From Phlebotomus papatasi (Eukaryota > Arthropoda > Insecta > Diptera > Psychodidae): a DNA stretch of 64,000 nucleotides. Made by a program: the position numbers and the translations under genes. Position 1 is the first letter of the stretch; each line of letters begins with the position of its first letter. The notes under the pieces are model-generated. The model saw only the letters and a program-made list of their open reading frames with translations, searched no databases and was not told where the DNA came from. The stretch is from positions 37,510,001-37,574,000 of the forward strand of contig NC_077222.1 in NCBI RefSeq assembly GCF_024763615.1, read 5' to 3'. Shown one piece after another: positions 46,265-58,841 of this stretch.

Positions 46265-47102
46265 ATATGCCACAATCTCTTCAGGGCACATTTTTACATA
46301 TTTGCAAAGAATAGAGAGAAAGATGAAAAAAAACTTGTAGATTTCTTGAATATATTGTGATCAAATATAATTTATTAATGAAATCATTCGTGTTTGAAAA
46401 TTAATTGTCTTTTTTTACCCAGCAGGAAATATACAATTTGCAAAAATTAACCGCGCAAATCTTGGCGTATTTCCGGTTCTGGTCAGTTTGATCTTCTCAG
46501 GATGTATGATTTATTTATAAAATGCAGTTTTGTTAAATGATTACTGAATAATTCATTGAGAGAGGAAATCGCCAAAATTTTCGAATGCTGATTGCAAGAA
46601 TTTTGTGAAAATCATTTTTTTTACAATACTCGTATATTGATATTATTGATGATTTGTACTGTGAAGAATTGTATATAAAACGCATGGTAAGTCCAGGGTT
46701 TAATTCAACACTTAGATATGTTTTATGATAAATATATCAATCTACTAATGTATTTTAATTTGATTTAAGTATTGTTCACTTTTCTTTCCCTTAGTACTAG
46801 AAGCTTGTCTAATGCGTAATTTTGAATATTTTTTTTTCTTTTTATGATAATGATGGTATTGATTATGAAAATATGCAGTAGCCTATAATTTTATTTATCA
46901 TTCTAAAAAATGTATTTTTGAAAGCAGTGCTTATCATACATAATACATATTCTCACTCTCCTGCACTAATGTAAACGATTTTAGACCAATAATAATTACA
47001 ATATTTAGTAAATATTGGTATAACATCTCATAAAGGAACTAGGCCAGTTCTCTAGCGAGTTTTCTAAATGTGCATTTATTTTCGCCAATAAAATATAGAG
47101 AG

Positions 47103-47312
47103 TAGGGGAAAGTACTCTCCATTCGAAAGTTCATACCTTCGAATAATGTGAATTTTCTCTTATTTTTCCTAAAAGACTTACATATTTCTATTAAGTATTA
47201 GTTAGTTTATTTTATCAATTATTGATCATTATGTGTAAGTCCCTTAGGCAAAATAAAAGAAATTCACACTATTCGAAGGCATGAACGTTCGAAGAGAGAG
47301 TACTTTCCCCTA
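47103..47312. mobile_element. Fold-back MITE with TAGGGGAAAGTACTCTC ends
   Basis: 210 bp with about 60-base arms. TAGGGGAAAGTACTCTC and CCTTCGAATAATGTGAATT are mirrored at the right. It begins close to the first good AATAAA after apB and may lie just beyond its 3' end. Confidence 0.88.
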
Positions 47313-47937
47313 CTATACTTTTTAACCTATTGCCGATTGTGTATGTTCTTATAAGATTTCAATAATTTTTTAATTTTATTTATAAAAGAAAGTTTCTGAT
47401 CTAATTATTATTATTATTATAGCATACTAATTTTATTAGATTTTCTATTTATTCTCGTTGTTGTTTTTTTTACTATTTTTTAATATTTATTTTTGGTATT
47501 GTACAAATGATCAGTAAAAAAAAATTATGCATGCTCAATTTATAATCTTAAAAGCAATAACATTTCCATAAAAGTCTAAGCAAAAATAAAATAAAAAGGT
47601 TTTCATTTTATCTCCTACTCTCCTCCTCTTATCTTAGACTCATTTTGGTAAAAATTTAAGTCTATCAAGGGTAGAACATTCTTAGAACCTATTTAATTAA
47701 AAATAGTGTGCAAAAAATTGATTTTTCGGTAAATAAAAAAATAAAATGGTTTATAACTTCTTAATTTTCCCTTTGCAAAAACTATTTCATTGTTTAATCA
47801 ATTTTCATTTTTACTGAACATTTTTACCAAAGTTTGGCCCAAATGCTGTAGCCGCTTACAAATGACCAAAATGTAATATTTTACTAACCTAATGTATTTT
47901 TTTACTAACCAATTTTATTCATTATGCCTTCGGCACA

Positions 47938-48180
47938 CCTTATAGATCTTAGAAAAATTTTATTTTAGAAATTTACATCCTTGGCTTTCTCAAACAATTT
48001 GCATATTTTGTCCAACTCTTTCTCACTCTTCTTCTTTTTTTTTGAGCATCACATCAAATTCAATTTAGTTCTATCGAATTTGAAGTGCGAAAATGAGACA
48101 GATATATGAATAATCTTTGAGATAGAAAGAAATTCGACTTCATGAAATTTTCCTGATCTAAAAAGTGTGCTGTAGCGGCT
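47938..48180. mobile_element. Family-D MITE, copy 2
   Basis: Ends GCCTTCGGCACACCTTAT and GATCTAAAAAGTGTGC are inverted; the centre shares TTTCTCACTCTTCTTCTT and CATCACATCAAATTC with the other copies. Like copy 1 it is flanked by AT-rich DNA full of TTTTTACTAACC words. Confidence 0.75.
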
Positions 48181-49664
48181 GTAACCATTAGTGCTTTTCT
48201 TGTTTTTTTTGCCTTTTTATTCTATGTACATAAGTTTTTTTTATTTTATAACATATGATGAACATAGTTATTCATAATATAGTTGGTCTGTTTTACGCTC
48301 AGTGTTTTACATTTATGCAGTCTGATTTATTTAATTAATCCTAATACTTCTTATCTTGAATATCAAATTCCAAAATTTACTTTGAAAAGCACTCTCTTGA
48401 AATCCATCCTTTTAATATAAATATCGAAAAAGAATAAATAAATGAAAACAGTATCCGGTTAATCCCGCAAATGACCATTTCCTTTATAACCGACTAAATG
48501 ATATAGTTTGTGCATTAAAATGCATCCAAATTTAAATTTCATGTACATTATTTTTTTTTCATTTGCAAATTTATATACCGAAAAAATGCGCATTTAAACG
48601 AATAAGAAAATTTATGGAAAAAAGCATGTAAATAGAGCTTTCCTGTGCCAAAACTGTTGAGAAATGGTAACAGTACCTACAAACTCTTTTCGATTTTTAT
48701 GATTTGGCCAAAAAGCATTGGAAATTTTGTGCCAAAGACAAAAGAAGTTGGACAAAGGATTATAAGCTGGGATAAACCTGCTCTTTTGGTCTCCGTGCTC
48801 TTTTTCCCCTTCAGCCAGCAGATAGTCTGGTGATGGTAAAAAAGAATGCCCTTCGCGGAACAAGTGATACAATATATAAAAGGATGAACGAATAATAAAA
48901 CAGGTAAGGAAAGTACAGAGTGAAGTAAAACAAAAAAAGAACACATCCACCAAGAGACGACAAACATCGATTTGGTCGATCAGCGGAATTTTTATTAGGA
49001 ATTCGAATCCAATTAACAAATTTCTTTCTTTGACTTTTCTCAACGGTTCAGACGCAGCCGGAGCAGAAGCCTCTCCGCCATTGGGAATTGATGCAGCCAG
49101 AAGGACAAAGGTGAGTGCGGGAGATGTGCGAGAGGAGGCCCCCAAAAACCACAAAAAAGTAGCCCGCAAAGAAGTTCAGAACAATTTTGTTGGCATTGTT
49201 GGGTGACCATTTTAGAAGCGAAAAACCGGGTTCCAATTTTTGTTTTTGGGCGCGCGAAAGAGAAGAACCACGCAGGAAATTTATTGCCACTGCATATCGC
49301 TCCACATCTTCCTCCCTGCACTTACTCAGCCACGATCACCCATCCTCTTGCCCTTCCCTGGGATATGGTCAGTTGCTGCCGCTGAAAGAGACTCAGAGTC
49401 TCTCAATGTTTGGATCTTGTGCCTTGGATTCTCCGATTACTTAAAGCCACTGTTGGAATCCTTCTGACAAAACACTCAGAGAAAAATTACATCTAAAGTT
49501 TATGTTATAATTTGAGACACTCTATAACGGAAATACTACACTTTATCTTAATAAACACTGAAAAACTTCAGAATATTTTTTTTGGCAAAGAATGAGCAGC
49601 AAAAAAATAAACTTGGTCAGTAAAATATTATTTGTCGTCAGTAAAATATAAAATAAATTTTTAA

Positions 49665-50911
49665 TAGGGGAGGGTGGGGCACTTTCACCCCTAAGTTGCA
49701 AAATGGATCTTGAGACCATTTTGTAAAAATATGATAAACAGAGTTAAAACTTTATAATATTCTATGAGTTACAGTTGTGTTTAGGGTTAATAAAAATAAT
49801 AATAATAATCCTTTAATTTCATTGATCTATTGTGGAGAAAATGATTTTATTTGAATGGCAGAATGTGTGAAAGTCCCCATTGCGGGGCAATTTCAAGATA
49901 AATATGAGGCAATTTTTGAGAAAGATAAAATGTGTTTATATGAAACTTGCGATACCAGAATTGATTCAAATTACTATTTTAAAGTCTTCTAGAACTTTAA
50001 AACAAAAAAATATAATCGAGCAAGAACTTTATAACAGAATTTTAACTTTAATTGATCATACAGAGAAAATAAGATATCGCCATAAATTTCCAATCCTATT
50101 TTTCATTAATTGAGCAATTTTCTTAAAATTTTTATACGAAAGAAATGTCTTTTGTAGTCCTAAGCTAATTCTGAACACAAATGAATCAATATATCGCCTT
50201 AGAACATGTCATTTTTAGTATAACAGTTTTATAATAGTATTTTAAAATCTTGTATTGTCATAATACTACAAAAAATTTATAACATCTTGCTGAAAACATT
50301 CTAAAAAATATTATAACAATTAACTTTAACGTTTTTAAACGCTTAAAATCACTGATAGATTGTTTTAATTTAATTTTTTTGTTAATGAGTTTTTAGAAAA
50401 TCTACTTCCCAAAATTTCGAACTTTATCGACAAAAACAGCTACAAAACGTTTTCAGTGATCGCTTTAAGTTAATTTTGATTAAAAAAGCAAATTATTGGA
50501 CACAGGAAACTTCTCCGTGTGCTTGCATGAAACTGCCCCTTACGCACTTTCGGAACTCACATTAAAATTGTCGGAACCGTGTTAGAATTCAATCAACGCT
50601 AAATGCCTTATAATAATCATAAAACCACTAGTTAATTAATACAATTATGTTACTTCGAAAGATAAGTGCAACGGTTCAGAAATTTTTTGTAAATAAGACT
50701 CTGTAAAAAGTTTCATTTTATTGCAGTTTTTGAAAATCAATTACAGAACTCAAACGAGAAGCGTCACGAAATTAATTATTTTTATGAACATGGGTCTCAG
50801 TTATCGCTTCAGTAACATGAAGGTTTTATTTCATTCCTTTCAAAGAAGAAGATAAGAAGAATGTGCAAAAATTGAAACTGCTCCGTCGTTAAACTGCCCC
50901 ACCCTCCCCTA
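49665..50911. mobile_element. 1.25-kb TIR element with TAGGGGAGGGTGGGGCA ends
   Basis: TAGGGGAGGGTGGGGCACTT mirrors AACTGCCCCACCCTCCCCTA. Inner repeats are CCCCATTGCGGGGC and CATGAAACTGCCCCTTA. No transposase frame; the 77-codon frame at 49880-50113 is unremarkable. Confidence 0.8.
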
Positions 50912-53636
50912 ATCAACTTTCAATTAAATTCAGTTTATTCAATTTTCAAAAATATAAGCATTTTTAAGTTCAAACAAGATTTCAGGTTGCAGAGCCTTAT
51001 AAAGTGATAGGAAAATCATCATCACTTTCAACCGCTTATCCCTATTGGGGTCGCGGGCCTAAGATAGGTTAGCAGCCTACGCCTGTCGATCCTCCCCCAC
51101 TTTAAGAAGGTGTTCACGGTCAATCCCAAGGCGCTGCAAGGCAAATGTCCTAGGTCTGCCCCGATATCGACGCACTCACAATAATGGCTTTCACAGCTTT
51201 TCTGGGAAATCTCTCATTGATAAGAAAATCACTATATTTAAATGTTATTAATACTTGGACTTAAGAAGAGTCCTCACGGTATCTCCGGTATCTCCCGATA
51301 AATTCAAGTACTTGGTTTGACCGTGAGGATTATTTATCAGTAGTAGTGTGGCAAGATAGACTGAAGATTTTGTTAATAGTCTAGAGATGAATAAAATAAA
51401 TTTATAAATAAAATCTGCGATTAATATAAAAAAAAAATAATAACGAAGATTTAAAAAAAAAAGAAATTTTAATTGAACTTAAATTGTAGTTTGCTTCTAA
51501 GATGTTTAAATTCACGTCAATAACAGAAAACAATAATTATAAAGAAAATAATCAAATATAAAGTTTTGTTTAAAATATATGAGTATCATATTAAGAAATA
51601 ATTTTTAAAAAATAGAGGCAATCATCTTATATTCACACTCCTCATAAAGAACAATTTCTATTTACTATAAAAAACTATTTTAAAAATTCATTATACTATA
51701 TCAAGAATTTAAAGAATAACTATTATTTTAATTTCAGCCTGTTAAAGAATTTTATAAAAAAAAACTATTTGGAGATAATTCAATTTAATTTATAAATGAA
51801 TATAAAAGAAAGATTACAGAATTATAATTGAATTTTAAAAATGCCAAAATGTTCATAACAGACAGAAACCCAGGTTATAGATAGACGAATAGCAGCACCG
51901 GAGTAAAAGGTTCTAGTAAGAGAATCTAGCATGTAATTGTTAAATGAATTAATGTTTAATATAAATTATTATTTATCGTGTTATTTATTAATAAATAAAT
52001 CAATCACAATTTCATATAAATTATTATTTATATTATTATTTAAATAGTTTAAATATATTTATTATCTTTCATTTTTAAATTTAAGTTAAATTTAAAAATT
52101 AAAATTAAAAACAATTTTTCTTATTTTTTTTAATATTCCTAGAGGGACTAATCTTGAGTTTGTTTTTACACTAAAATTTCAATATTTTAAGGAGTCGTTC
52201 GAAAACGCAAAGCTAATATCTCAGGCCATTAGGGCTATATGTAAAATGGGAAAAGACATGTAGAAAAACTAAATCCTTTTTTTCAAAACTTTAAATTCAC
52301 AAGTTCACTTTTTGAGTAGCGACTATATATCTAATATTTTCTTCAAATTGATTTGAAATTCAACAATCAACTATAAGCGCATGTGAAGTTGGAGTTTAAA
52401 AATAATAATAAATTCATGTTCGATAAATATAACTGATTTTCCCAACATTTGGGTTCATTAATTAACTTTCTTTAAAAAATACCTCGAATCAGTGTTATTA
52501 CTTTTATCTTGAAATAAAACTAATACATATACTTCAATATCTTGTTATAATCTTATCGACATTATCAATCTCTTCATTAACTATTGCATCCATTTTATTA
52601 CAGGAAATGTTTACATTATGTAAACTAATTCATAAATAATCTCTTTTCCATGGGTTTCTAAACCTAAAGGGCCCTTCAGTGTTATACTGCATTCATCTCA
52701 GGAAAGTGATTAATGTCCAATGTGCATAAACTGCTGAGCAAGCAAACATAAATAAATATTCTGGGTGTTATATTGTTTGGTGTAAAAGCCAATAAGCCCA
52801 TCACAAGTGTAAGATTCACACACCCCCGCGTATTTTAGCTGAAGAAAAATTATTGGCAATTCGCAGCAATTTGTGGAGGTGAAACAGAGAAGAAATTGAT
52901 GTAAATATGCCACAAATCACACTTCATGACTCTACCCTCCAACTACCAGCAGTATTTGGAGAGAAGCTCCAGAGGAAGAGATTTATGCACCTCGTCGTGT
53001 GGCCAGAAGATTCGGTTCTGAAGAACATTCCAAAAAAAAAAATTAACGCACCACGAAATGGGAAAAAGATCTTCAACACCATTCGCGAATTGACAGTGGA
53101 TTTATTGCACCACATAAATATATAACACCTCAATTTTCAATCCCATATTCCATTGAGAGCCCTCGTGTCCTAAGATTAATGACTTCTAGCCCATTGTAAT
53201 TTATTTTTCTTAACACTGTTACAAATTTTCTGTTAAACTTCAAAGCTTTTTTTTGTTTCCAGTTTTCTTCAGATAAATATTAGAAGACTTATATCAACTA
53301 AGAGTATGCTAATGATAATTTACTAAATATTTCACAATATTCATCAAAAGAAGTCATACAACATTTTTAAAAGAAACTACTTCTCAATTGTTGTGTAAAT
53401 TATTTTACGCGATTATTGAACCGATTTTTCGCCATTTTCTCGAGGAAGCCAGTGATTTGGTCAGAAAAATCACAGATGGATCAGAGCAAATAAGCTTTTA
53501 AGATCGAGATAATTAAATTTATAGATAATGAAAACCGGGGATTAATGTTTTTGAATTTTTCGAAAATATGATAGATAAAACTATAATTTCGAAAAGAGGT
53601 GATTTACCTTTTTTATATGCAATATAACGGAATGGA
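50912..53636. other. Very AT-rich intergenic DNA
   Basis: 51360-52140 is almost only A and T with many TTATTTATT and AAATTTAAA words. A 72-codon + strand frame at 52907-53125 has no known motif. Nothing else supported. Confidence 0.4.
51011..51215. repeat. Dispersed GC-rich repeat with CCGCTTATCCCTATTGGGG
   Basis: Abrupt rise in G+C within very AT-rich DNA. Words CATCATCACTTTCAACCGC, GGGGTCGCGGGCC and AGGTCTGCCCCGATATCGAC look like a dispersed element. No frame is recognised. Confidence 0.35.
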
Positions 53637-55017
53637 CAGTGGCGGATATAGGGGGTAGCAAAGATGAAATGCTGACGGGGCCCCTACCCCAATTGGGTGT
53701 CCTTGGATAGCTCTATTAAATATTTGATATGTTTTTTTAGGTCATAAGACTCTTACTTAACTTTAACCATTCGGCCATCTTTAATAATGCTGGTTTTAAA
53801 GTTCAGAGCGTCAAAGCCTTTGTAAATTCCACAAAAAGCGCTCAATTATAAAGAATCACGATAAAATAGGAAGAACTATAGCGAATTTGAGCGAATATAG
53901 CTTCATAATTAAACGTGAAAATTGTCAACAAAATTTGTCGCCCGATTGAAAAAGAGCCGATTGAGTGAGAGTCTACTGTAATTTGGATTAAAAATCGATA
54001 ATCGTGCAAAATCCTTTTTTTTTAAATCTTCAAAATAGGCTGTTAAGAAAACCTTGGGAATTTTTGATCAACTTTTTTTAAAGAAAGAAAAGTGAAATGT
54101 CGTCTTGGAAGAGGTTTTAAGGACTAGTTTAGAGCTCGACCTCAAAATAATCAAACTAAGGTTTGAATTGAATTTTTAAAAGGAACTTTCAAAAAGATTT
54201 TGAGTCTCTAAAAAGAGCATTTTTCATTTCATTACCTTCAAGGAGAAGTGTTCTTAGTATAGCTTTAATAAAATCATTGAACATACGAAATCCGCCGAAA
54301 GATTGAATTTAAATTCAATTTTTAATTCTAAACACATAAAAGAACACTTTTATTGGAATTTCCACCCAAAAAAAGCTCACTTGAAAATGTTTTTAGACGC
54401 TTTAGAGAATTTCTTGTGGAAATGTTCTTGTTTTTGCACATAATTTGAGATCGTAAAAAACGATCTGGACAAGAATTTATGGAAAATTTTAAACAAAACT
54501 CTTGGTGAGGTGTTCATAAAGGAGTTTTTAAAAAAATAACCTTAAGTTGCTTTTGATCCAAATTCTTCTGTAAAACAAAAAACCTAATGTTTGTTTATAA
54601 AAAAAACTAATAAAACAGCTTATGAGCTATCTGAACTACTTAAAATCATCAAAATCCAAAATCAGAATATTATAAAATTTATGAAAAAAATCAAGTATAA
54701 AATCTAAAAGCCTTTTTGGTCGAAGAACAGCGTTTTGGAATATTATTCTATAAATGCAGTTTCCTCCAACAGCAAGTTTCCCCAGTTACCCCGATTCACG
54801 ATCTCAATTTGGAACCCCCTCTTACTAAAATCCTGGCTACAACCTTGACACTAAATAGATCCTCATTTATCAATCCTGAATGATGGACACCTCAATCAAT
54901 GGACCAGTCTAAAGGACAAGGTGTAGTGGCCCCCTCCCTGTTCATCATTTCATTCTTTGTATTCCGGAGCCCCCTAACCATTCAATGACAGGCCCTTGGA
55001 CCCTATATCCGCCACTG
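53637..55017. mobile_element. 1.38-kb hAT-like element (CAGTGGCGGATATAGGG)
   Basis: The 17-base ends CAGTGGCGGATATAGGG and CCCTATATCCGCCACTG are perfect inverted repeats. Flanking octamers GGAATGGA and GGTACGGA agree at 6 of 8 positions, a plausible aged 8-bp hAT duplication. There is no transposase frame. A pogo-type end (GAGTCTACTGTA) is embedded at about 53969. Confidence 0.7.
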
Positions 55018-55539
55018 GGTACGGAAAACATTTTTAATACGAGATACAAACGAATCTCATTGGTTTGTCATTAGAACACCCTGGACTCAAGATATCGTCA
55101 TTAGAAAAACCTAGATGAAAATAGTCAGAGAGTTAGAGAATAGAGACATTAAAAAAGGAAAGGGGCAGACAGATCACCCCAACTTTGGTCAAATATCTTT
55201 GTTGTTGTTTTTTTTTTTGTAAATTAGAGAATGCAATCGGTTTTAGATTAAAGAATATCATTTCATTGATTTTTTTGGAGTTTTTTAAATTAATTTTTCA
55301 TTATAATTTTTTGGTTTTTTTTTAGAAAATATGGCTATGAAATAAATTCTACCTGAAATTTAGAAAGGAATTCACAAAAATTTACGAACATTTTTACAAA
55401 ATATTTTTTTCTGTGTACAGATTGACTTGAAAAAATTCTGAAAAGCATTGACCAAAATTCACACCGGAAAAATAAGAATTTTAGTAAAAGAAATAAAATA
55501 AAAATTTTTGGCCAATTTTCGGACATCCTAAAAGGGTAT

Positions 55540-56036
55540 GGCTCCAACAAATCTTTTAGATCAGGAAAAATTCGTGAAATCAAAATACACATATAGGGTG
55601 AAAGGAACGTCTATTGACACTTTAAGAACTCGTGTCAGCACCTATTGACACCCTACTCTGTACCATTTGGGATATGAAATTTGAACATCTCTGTTTATAG
55701 TAAAAGGTATATTACAGAAAAAACGTTATATTACTTATATTTTACTAGATATATTAAATAATTTTCAACATTTTCACAAAAGTGTCAATACGGGTTCCCT
55801 GTCGAACAGACGTTCCTCCGACCCTACATCCTTTTCTTTCTTAAAATTTTTGAATATGCCTATCCTACTCTTTCGCACTCTTCTTCTTCTTTTGAACATC
55901 ACACCAAATCAAATTTAGTTCAGTCAAAGTTTGAGTCCGAAAGAGTGGTATAGAATTATGCAAATCTTTTAAGAAAGAAAGGGACACGAATTTTGATTTC
56001 ATGAATTTTTACCGATCTAAAAGTTGTGCCGGAGGC
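55540..56036. mobile_element. Family-D MITE, copy 3, interrupted
   Basis: The left part (TTTTAGATCAGGAAAAATTC) and right part (GAATTTTTACCGATCTAAAA) match copies 1 and 2, but a 233-bp MITE (55594-55826) separates them. Confidence 0.75.
55594..55826. mobile_element. MITE with TAGGGTGAAAGGAACGTC ends, inside family D
   Basis: The left end TAGGGTGAAAGGAACGTC mirrors GACGTTCCTCCGACCCTA at the right; TA is the target. The inner words CTATTGACACTTTAAG and CACCTATTGACACC repeat. A related solitary end (AAGTGCCAATAGGTGTTCC) is at about 57064-57096. Confidence 0.75.
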
Positions 56037-58067
56037 AATTATTTCTATTTTCTCGACAAATATAAAGGTGGAAAGGTATAACTTGGGGGTCTTCATTAGA
56101 ATATTGGAGCATAAATAGACTAAATGAGGTGGCGATCGTGCGAAGGCTGTGAGCAGGAAGCGAAGTGTTCCATCTTTCATCGAATTACTATAATAGAAAA
56201 AAAATTAAAAGTGACTAAGACGAATGGTTTTGAGACTTTTCGGATTCCTAAAGGTTCCTCTAAGAAATCTTGTCATTCTTATCAAAGTCACTGACAAGAA
56301 AGACTAACATTGTGCAGTGTTATCAATTAACGTTTTAAACAGTTTTTGAACAGGAGACAGTTAGCAATTTCGTGAAAATATTGTAATTTATTTAATTATA
56401 TCTAATAAAAATGCGAGTAATACAAAGTTTTTTCATTAACCCATTCCTTACCATGGTATTACACATCAAACGCAAATTGAGTAATTTTAGATAATTTATT
56501 CCTGGGCAACTGATATGCAAATTTCTGTCGGGAATGGATTTTTAGTTACTTTAGTCATTCAGTTACTTAGAAAAAATATTCCGACAGATGTAAATACATT
56601 TAGTTGTTCTTTTCTCGCTTCGCGGAAAGACATGCAAATTTTTTTCTCAAAATGGCGGACGGAAAATTCGACATCCCATCGAATTTGTCAAAATTGGCCT
56701 TCATCCTCTTTCCTGATTTAAATTCTGATTGCTAATTTGTGTTCTTGGATATTTACTCTACCTAAATCAAGATTTTGTAATAAATTAATGTAAAGAATTT
56801 AAATTCAGTCACCGTTAAGTCGTGTGTTTGACAGCGGCTCCCCGCGCCCCCATAATAGATAATTTTTTTCTTTTCAAAAAAATCATCTATAAAATCCGTA
56901 AGAAACTAATTTCAAAATTTAAACATTCTATCTCAAGTATTTCTAGTACATCGACTGAATGGCTACCTTTTCCTGTAAGGATATATGATCAAAATTCAAA
57001 TTTCATTTCCCAAATGGCACAAAATATGGTACCAATAGGTCATGATTCATGACACAATTGCTTAAAGTGCCAATAGGTGTTCCTTCGACTCTATATTTCT
57101 CAAGCGAAGTATACGTTAAATTGAAAAACCATCTTTTAAGATTGTTTTACAGGAATCTATACATTTTTTTAAATTTTTTTCTTACTATTTCACAGAATTT
57201 ACAGTGTATTTTTGGATGAAAAATTAGAAAAACAATCAATAACGTCAACACACAATTGAAAAAGCCGCGGAGGTGAATGCAAGAAGGTGCAAAATATCCG
57301 CAAAAATGAGAGTTGAGACGGCACAAAGAGCCACACAGAGAGAGTAAAACCAATATAGAGAACGAAATCAACTCTAAATCTTTCAACTCAATCGATTCTT
57401 TATCGCGCGATGCTCACACACAACACCACAAATTTATTGCATCCAATAAATAATGCAAAATATGAATGGGGCAATATTGGGATTGTTTGTAAACAATCTG
57501 CACACCGATGGTCATTTCAATTTTCCACTTTGTTCTTTGCTCTCAGCCTGGGGGTGGTGGAGAGGAAAGGTCGTCTGGATGTAAAATATGACCATTTCTC
57601 GATTATTTATGCAGAATTAAGTGACTTTTCAATTTACTTTTCTGCCCTTTTTTTTTGAGGTCATTTCGTGCTCTATGGAATTTCTTGAGATTTATCCCAG
57701 GCAGAGAAAGAAAGAAATAAAAATTGCCTGATATTCGACAAATTATCTGTAAAATATTCCAAGGGTGATACTTATTTTTACTAAAAATGATTATTATTAA
57801 AAATAAAAAGGAAATTGAGAATTAATATTTGTTCTAAAATTTGAAATTAACAGAAAAGTAATATTGCATACTTTCCGGCGTTTCAATTTGAACAACCTCG
57901 TCTTTGCTGTACAAAGGGGTTTGTGTATAAGCTAAATCAGTCTTTTCCGGAAATATTTCTTGTCAACCAGAGAAGTTGTTTTCCTCGTGAAAAATTGTAG
58001 ATTTTCCCCAAAAATACATAATAAAATGCATTAATTTTACTTCCCATTGATCAACAAAAGTCTAATA
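56037..58067. other. Intergenic DNA before mRpS7
   Basis: A TAGGGTGAAAGGAAC-family end is at about 57096. 57240-57650 is more complex with frames of 79-82 codons but no domain. 57860-58067 is the likely mRpS7 promoter; no clear TATA box. Confidence 0.3.
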
Positions 58068-58793
58068 ATGCAGAAGACACTATCAACAATATTCAGGTGA
58101 AGTCAAATCTCTGATAAAAAGAATCTCAGTTTATAACCTCACTTTTTCAGGGGCCCTGTGTCTCCTTTCCTCCCAAGGGCCATGTCCGTGTACAATCCGC
58201 ACTTTGTGGAGCCAGTGTTCAGGAAAGATGATCAGCAAGTACTCAAGGAGACCGGGGAAGCTTCAAAACTCGCCCATGTACGTATCAAAGCGGCTAGAAA
58301 CAACGAAACTTCTTCAGTGTTCTTCGATGATCGTGTCCGGAAGTTCACAAACTACATCATGAAGGGCGGACAAAAGGAACTGGCTAGGGAACTTCTCACT
58401 AAGTGCTTTGAGAACATCAAGAGAATTCAATTGGAGCGATACAATCTAGCCACAACTCCGGAAGAGAAGGAGAAAATTGAGACGAATCCCGTAAAGATTT
58501 TCCATGAAGCTGTTGAAAATTGCCGGCCACTCCTGCAGCTGACGCCCATCAAGAGAGGTGGCCAGCGGTATCAAGTACCCGTACCAATCACAGACAAGCG
58601 TTCCTACTTCATGTCAATGAAGTGGATCCTTGAGGCCGCGAGAGAAAAGGAACGGAAAGTTCATCTTCCGGAGAAGCTAGCATGGGAACTTCTGGACGCT
58701 GCTGCTTACCAAGGACGCGTGATCAAGAAGAAGCAAGACCTGCATAAACAGTGTGAGGCCAACAGGGCATATGCTCACTACCGATGGAGTTAA
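58068..58793 (+). CDS. mRpS7: mitochondrial ribosomal protein S7 (uS7m), two exons
   Basis: Exons 58068-58096 and 58151-58793 join across a 54-base GT-AG intron to give 223 residues. uS7 nucleates assembly of the 3' major (head) domain of the mitochondrial small subunit by binding 12S rRNA. Exon 1 supplies MQKTLSTIF and exon 2 continues RGPVSPFLPRAM, a basic, acid-free amphipathic leader that fits a mitochondrial targeting peptide. The uS7 domain runs from about residue 60 to the end, with FINYIMKGG-like FTNYIMKGG (75-83), ENCRPLLQLTPIKRGG (132-147) followed by YQVPVPI, and the C-terminal CEANRAYAHYRWS typical of animal S7m. Length fits the family (about 220 in flies). AATAAA at 58817 lies 24 bases after the stop. 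The neighbour TMEM186 converges on it. Confidence 0.95.
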
Positions 58794-58816
58794 AATGTCC
58801 AGAAGATTCTTTGTAA

Positions 58817-58830
58817 AATAAATAGATCTA
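58817..58830. terminator. Back-to-back polyadenylation signals of mRpS7 and TMEM186
   Basis: On the + strand AATAAA (58817-58822) serves mRpS7. On the - strand the same short stretch reads AATAGA (58830-58825), a known weaker variant, placed 12 bases after the TMEM186 stop. I see no AATAAA for TMEM186 before the mRpS7 coding region, so its transcripts probably end here or run antisense into mRpS7. Confidence 0.5.
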
Positions 58831-58841
58831 TTAGAAACTTT

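Larger units (their letters stand above)
46265..49664. other. 3' side of apB and intergenic DNA, with a complex island at 48610-49470
   Basis: At 49052-49110 a 59-base exon-like segment has a pyrimidine tract with acceptor AACGGTTCAG and donor ACAAAG|GTGAGT. It reads AGAEASPPLGIDAARRTK in one frame. No partner exon is recognised, so it is unassigned. Confidence 0.3.

Noticed and set aside
48612..49467. Several overlapping frames of 60-185 codons on both strands
   Set aside because: No domain, frames open on both strands at once; only the exon-like 59 bases at 49052 deserved mention.
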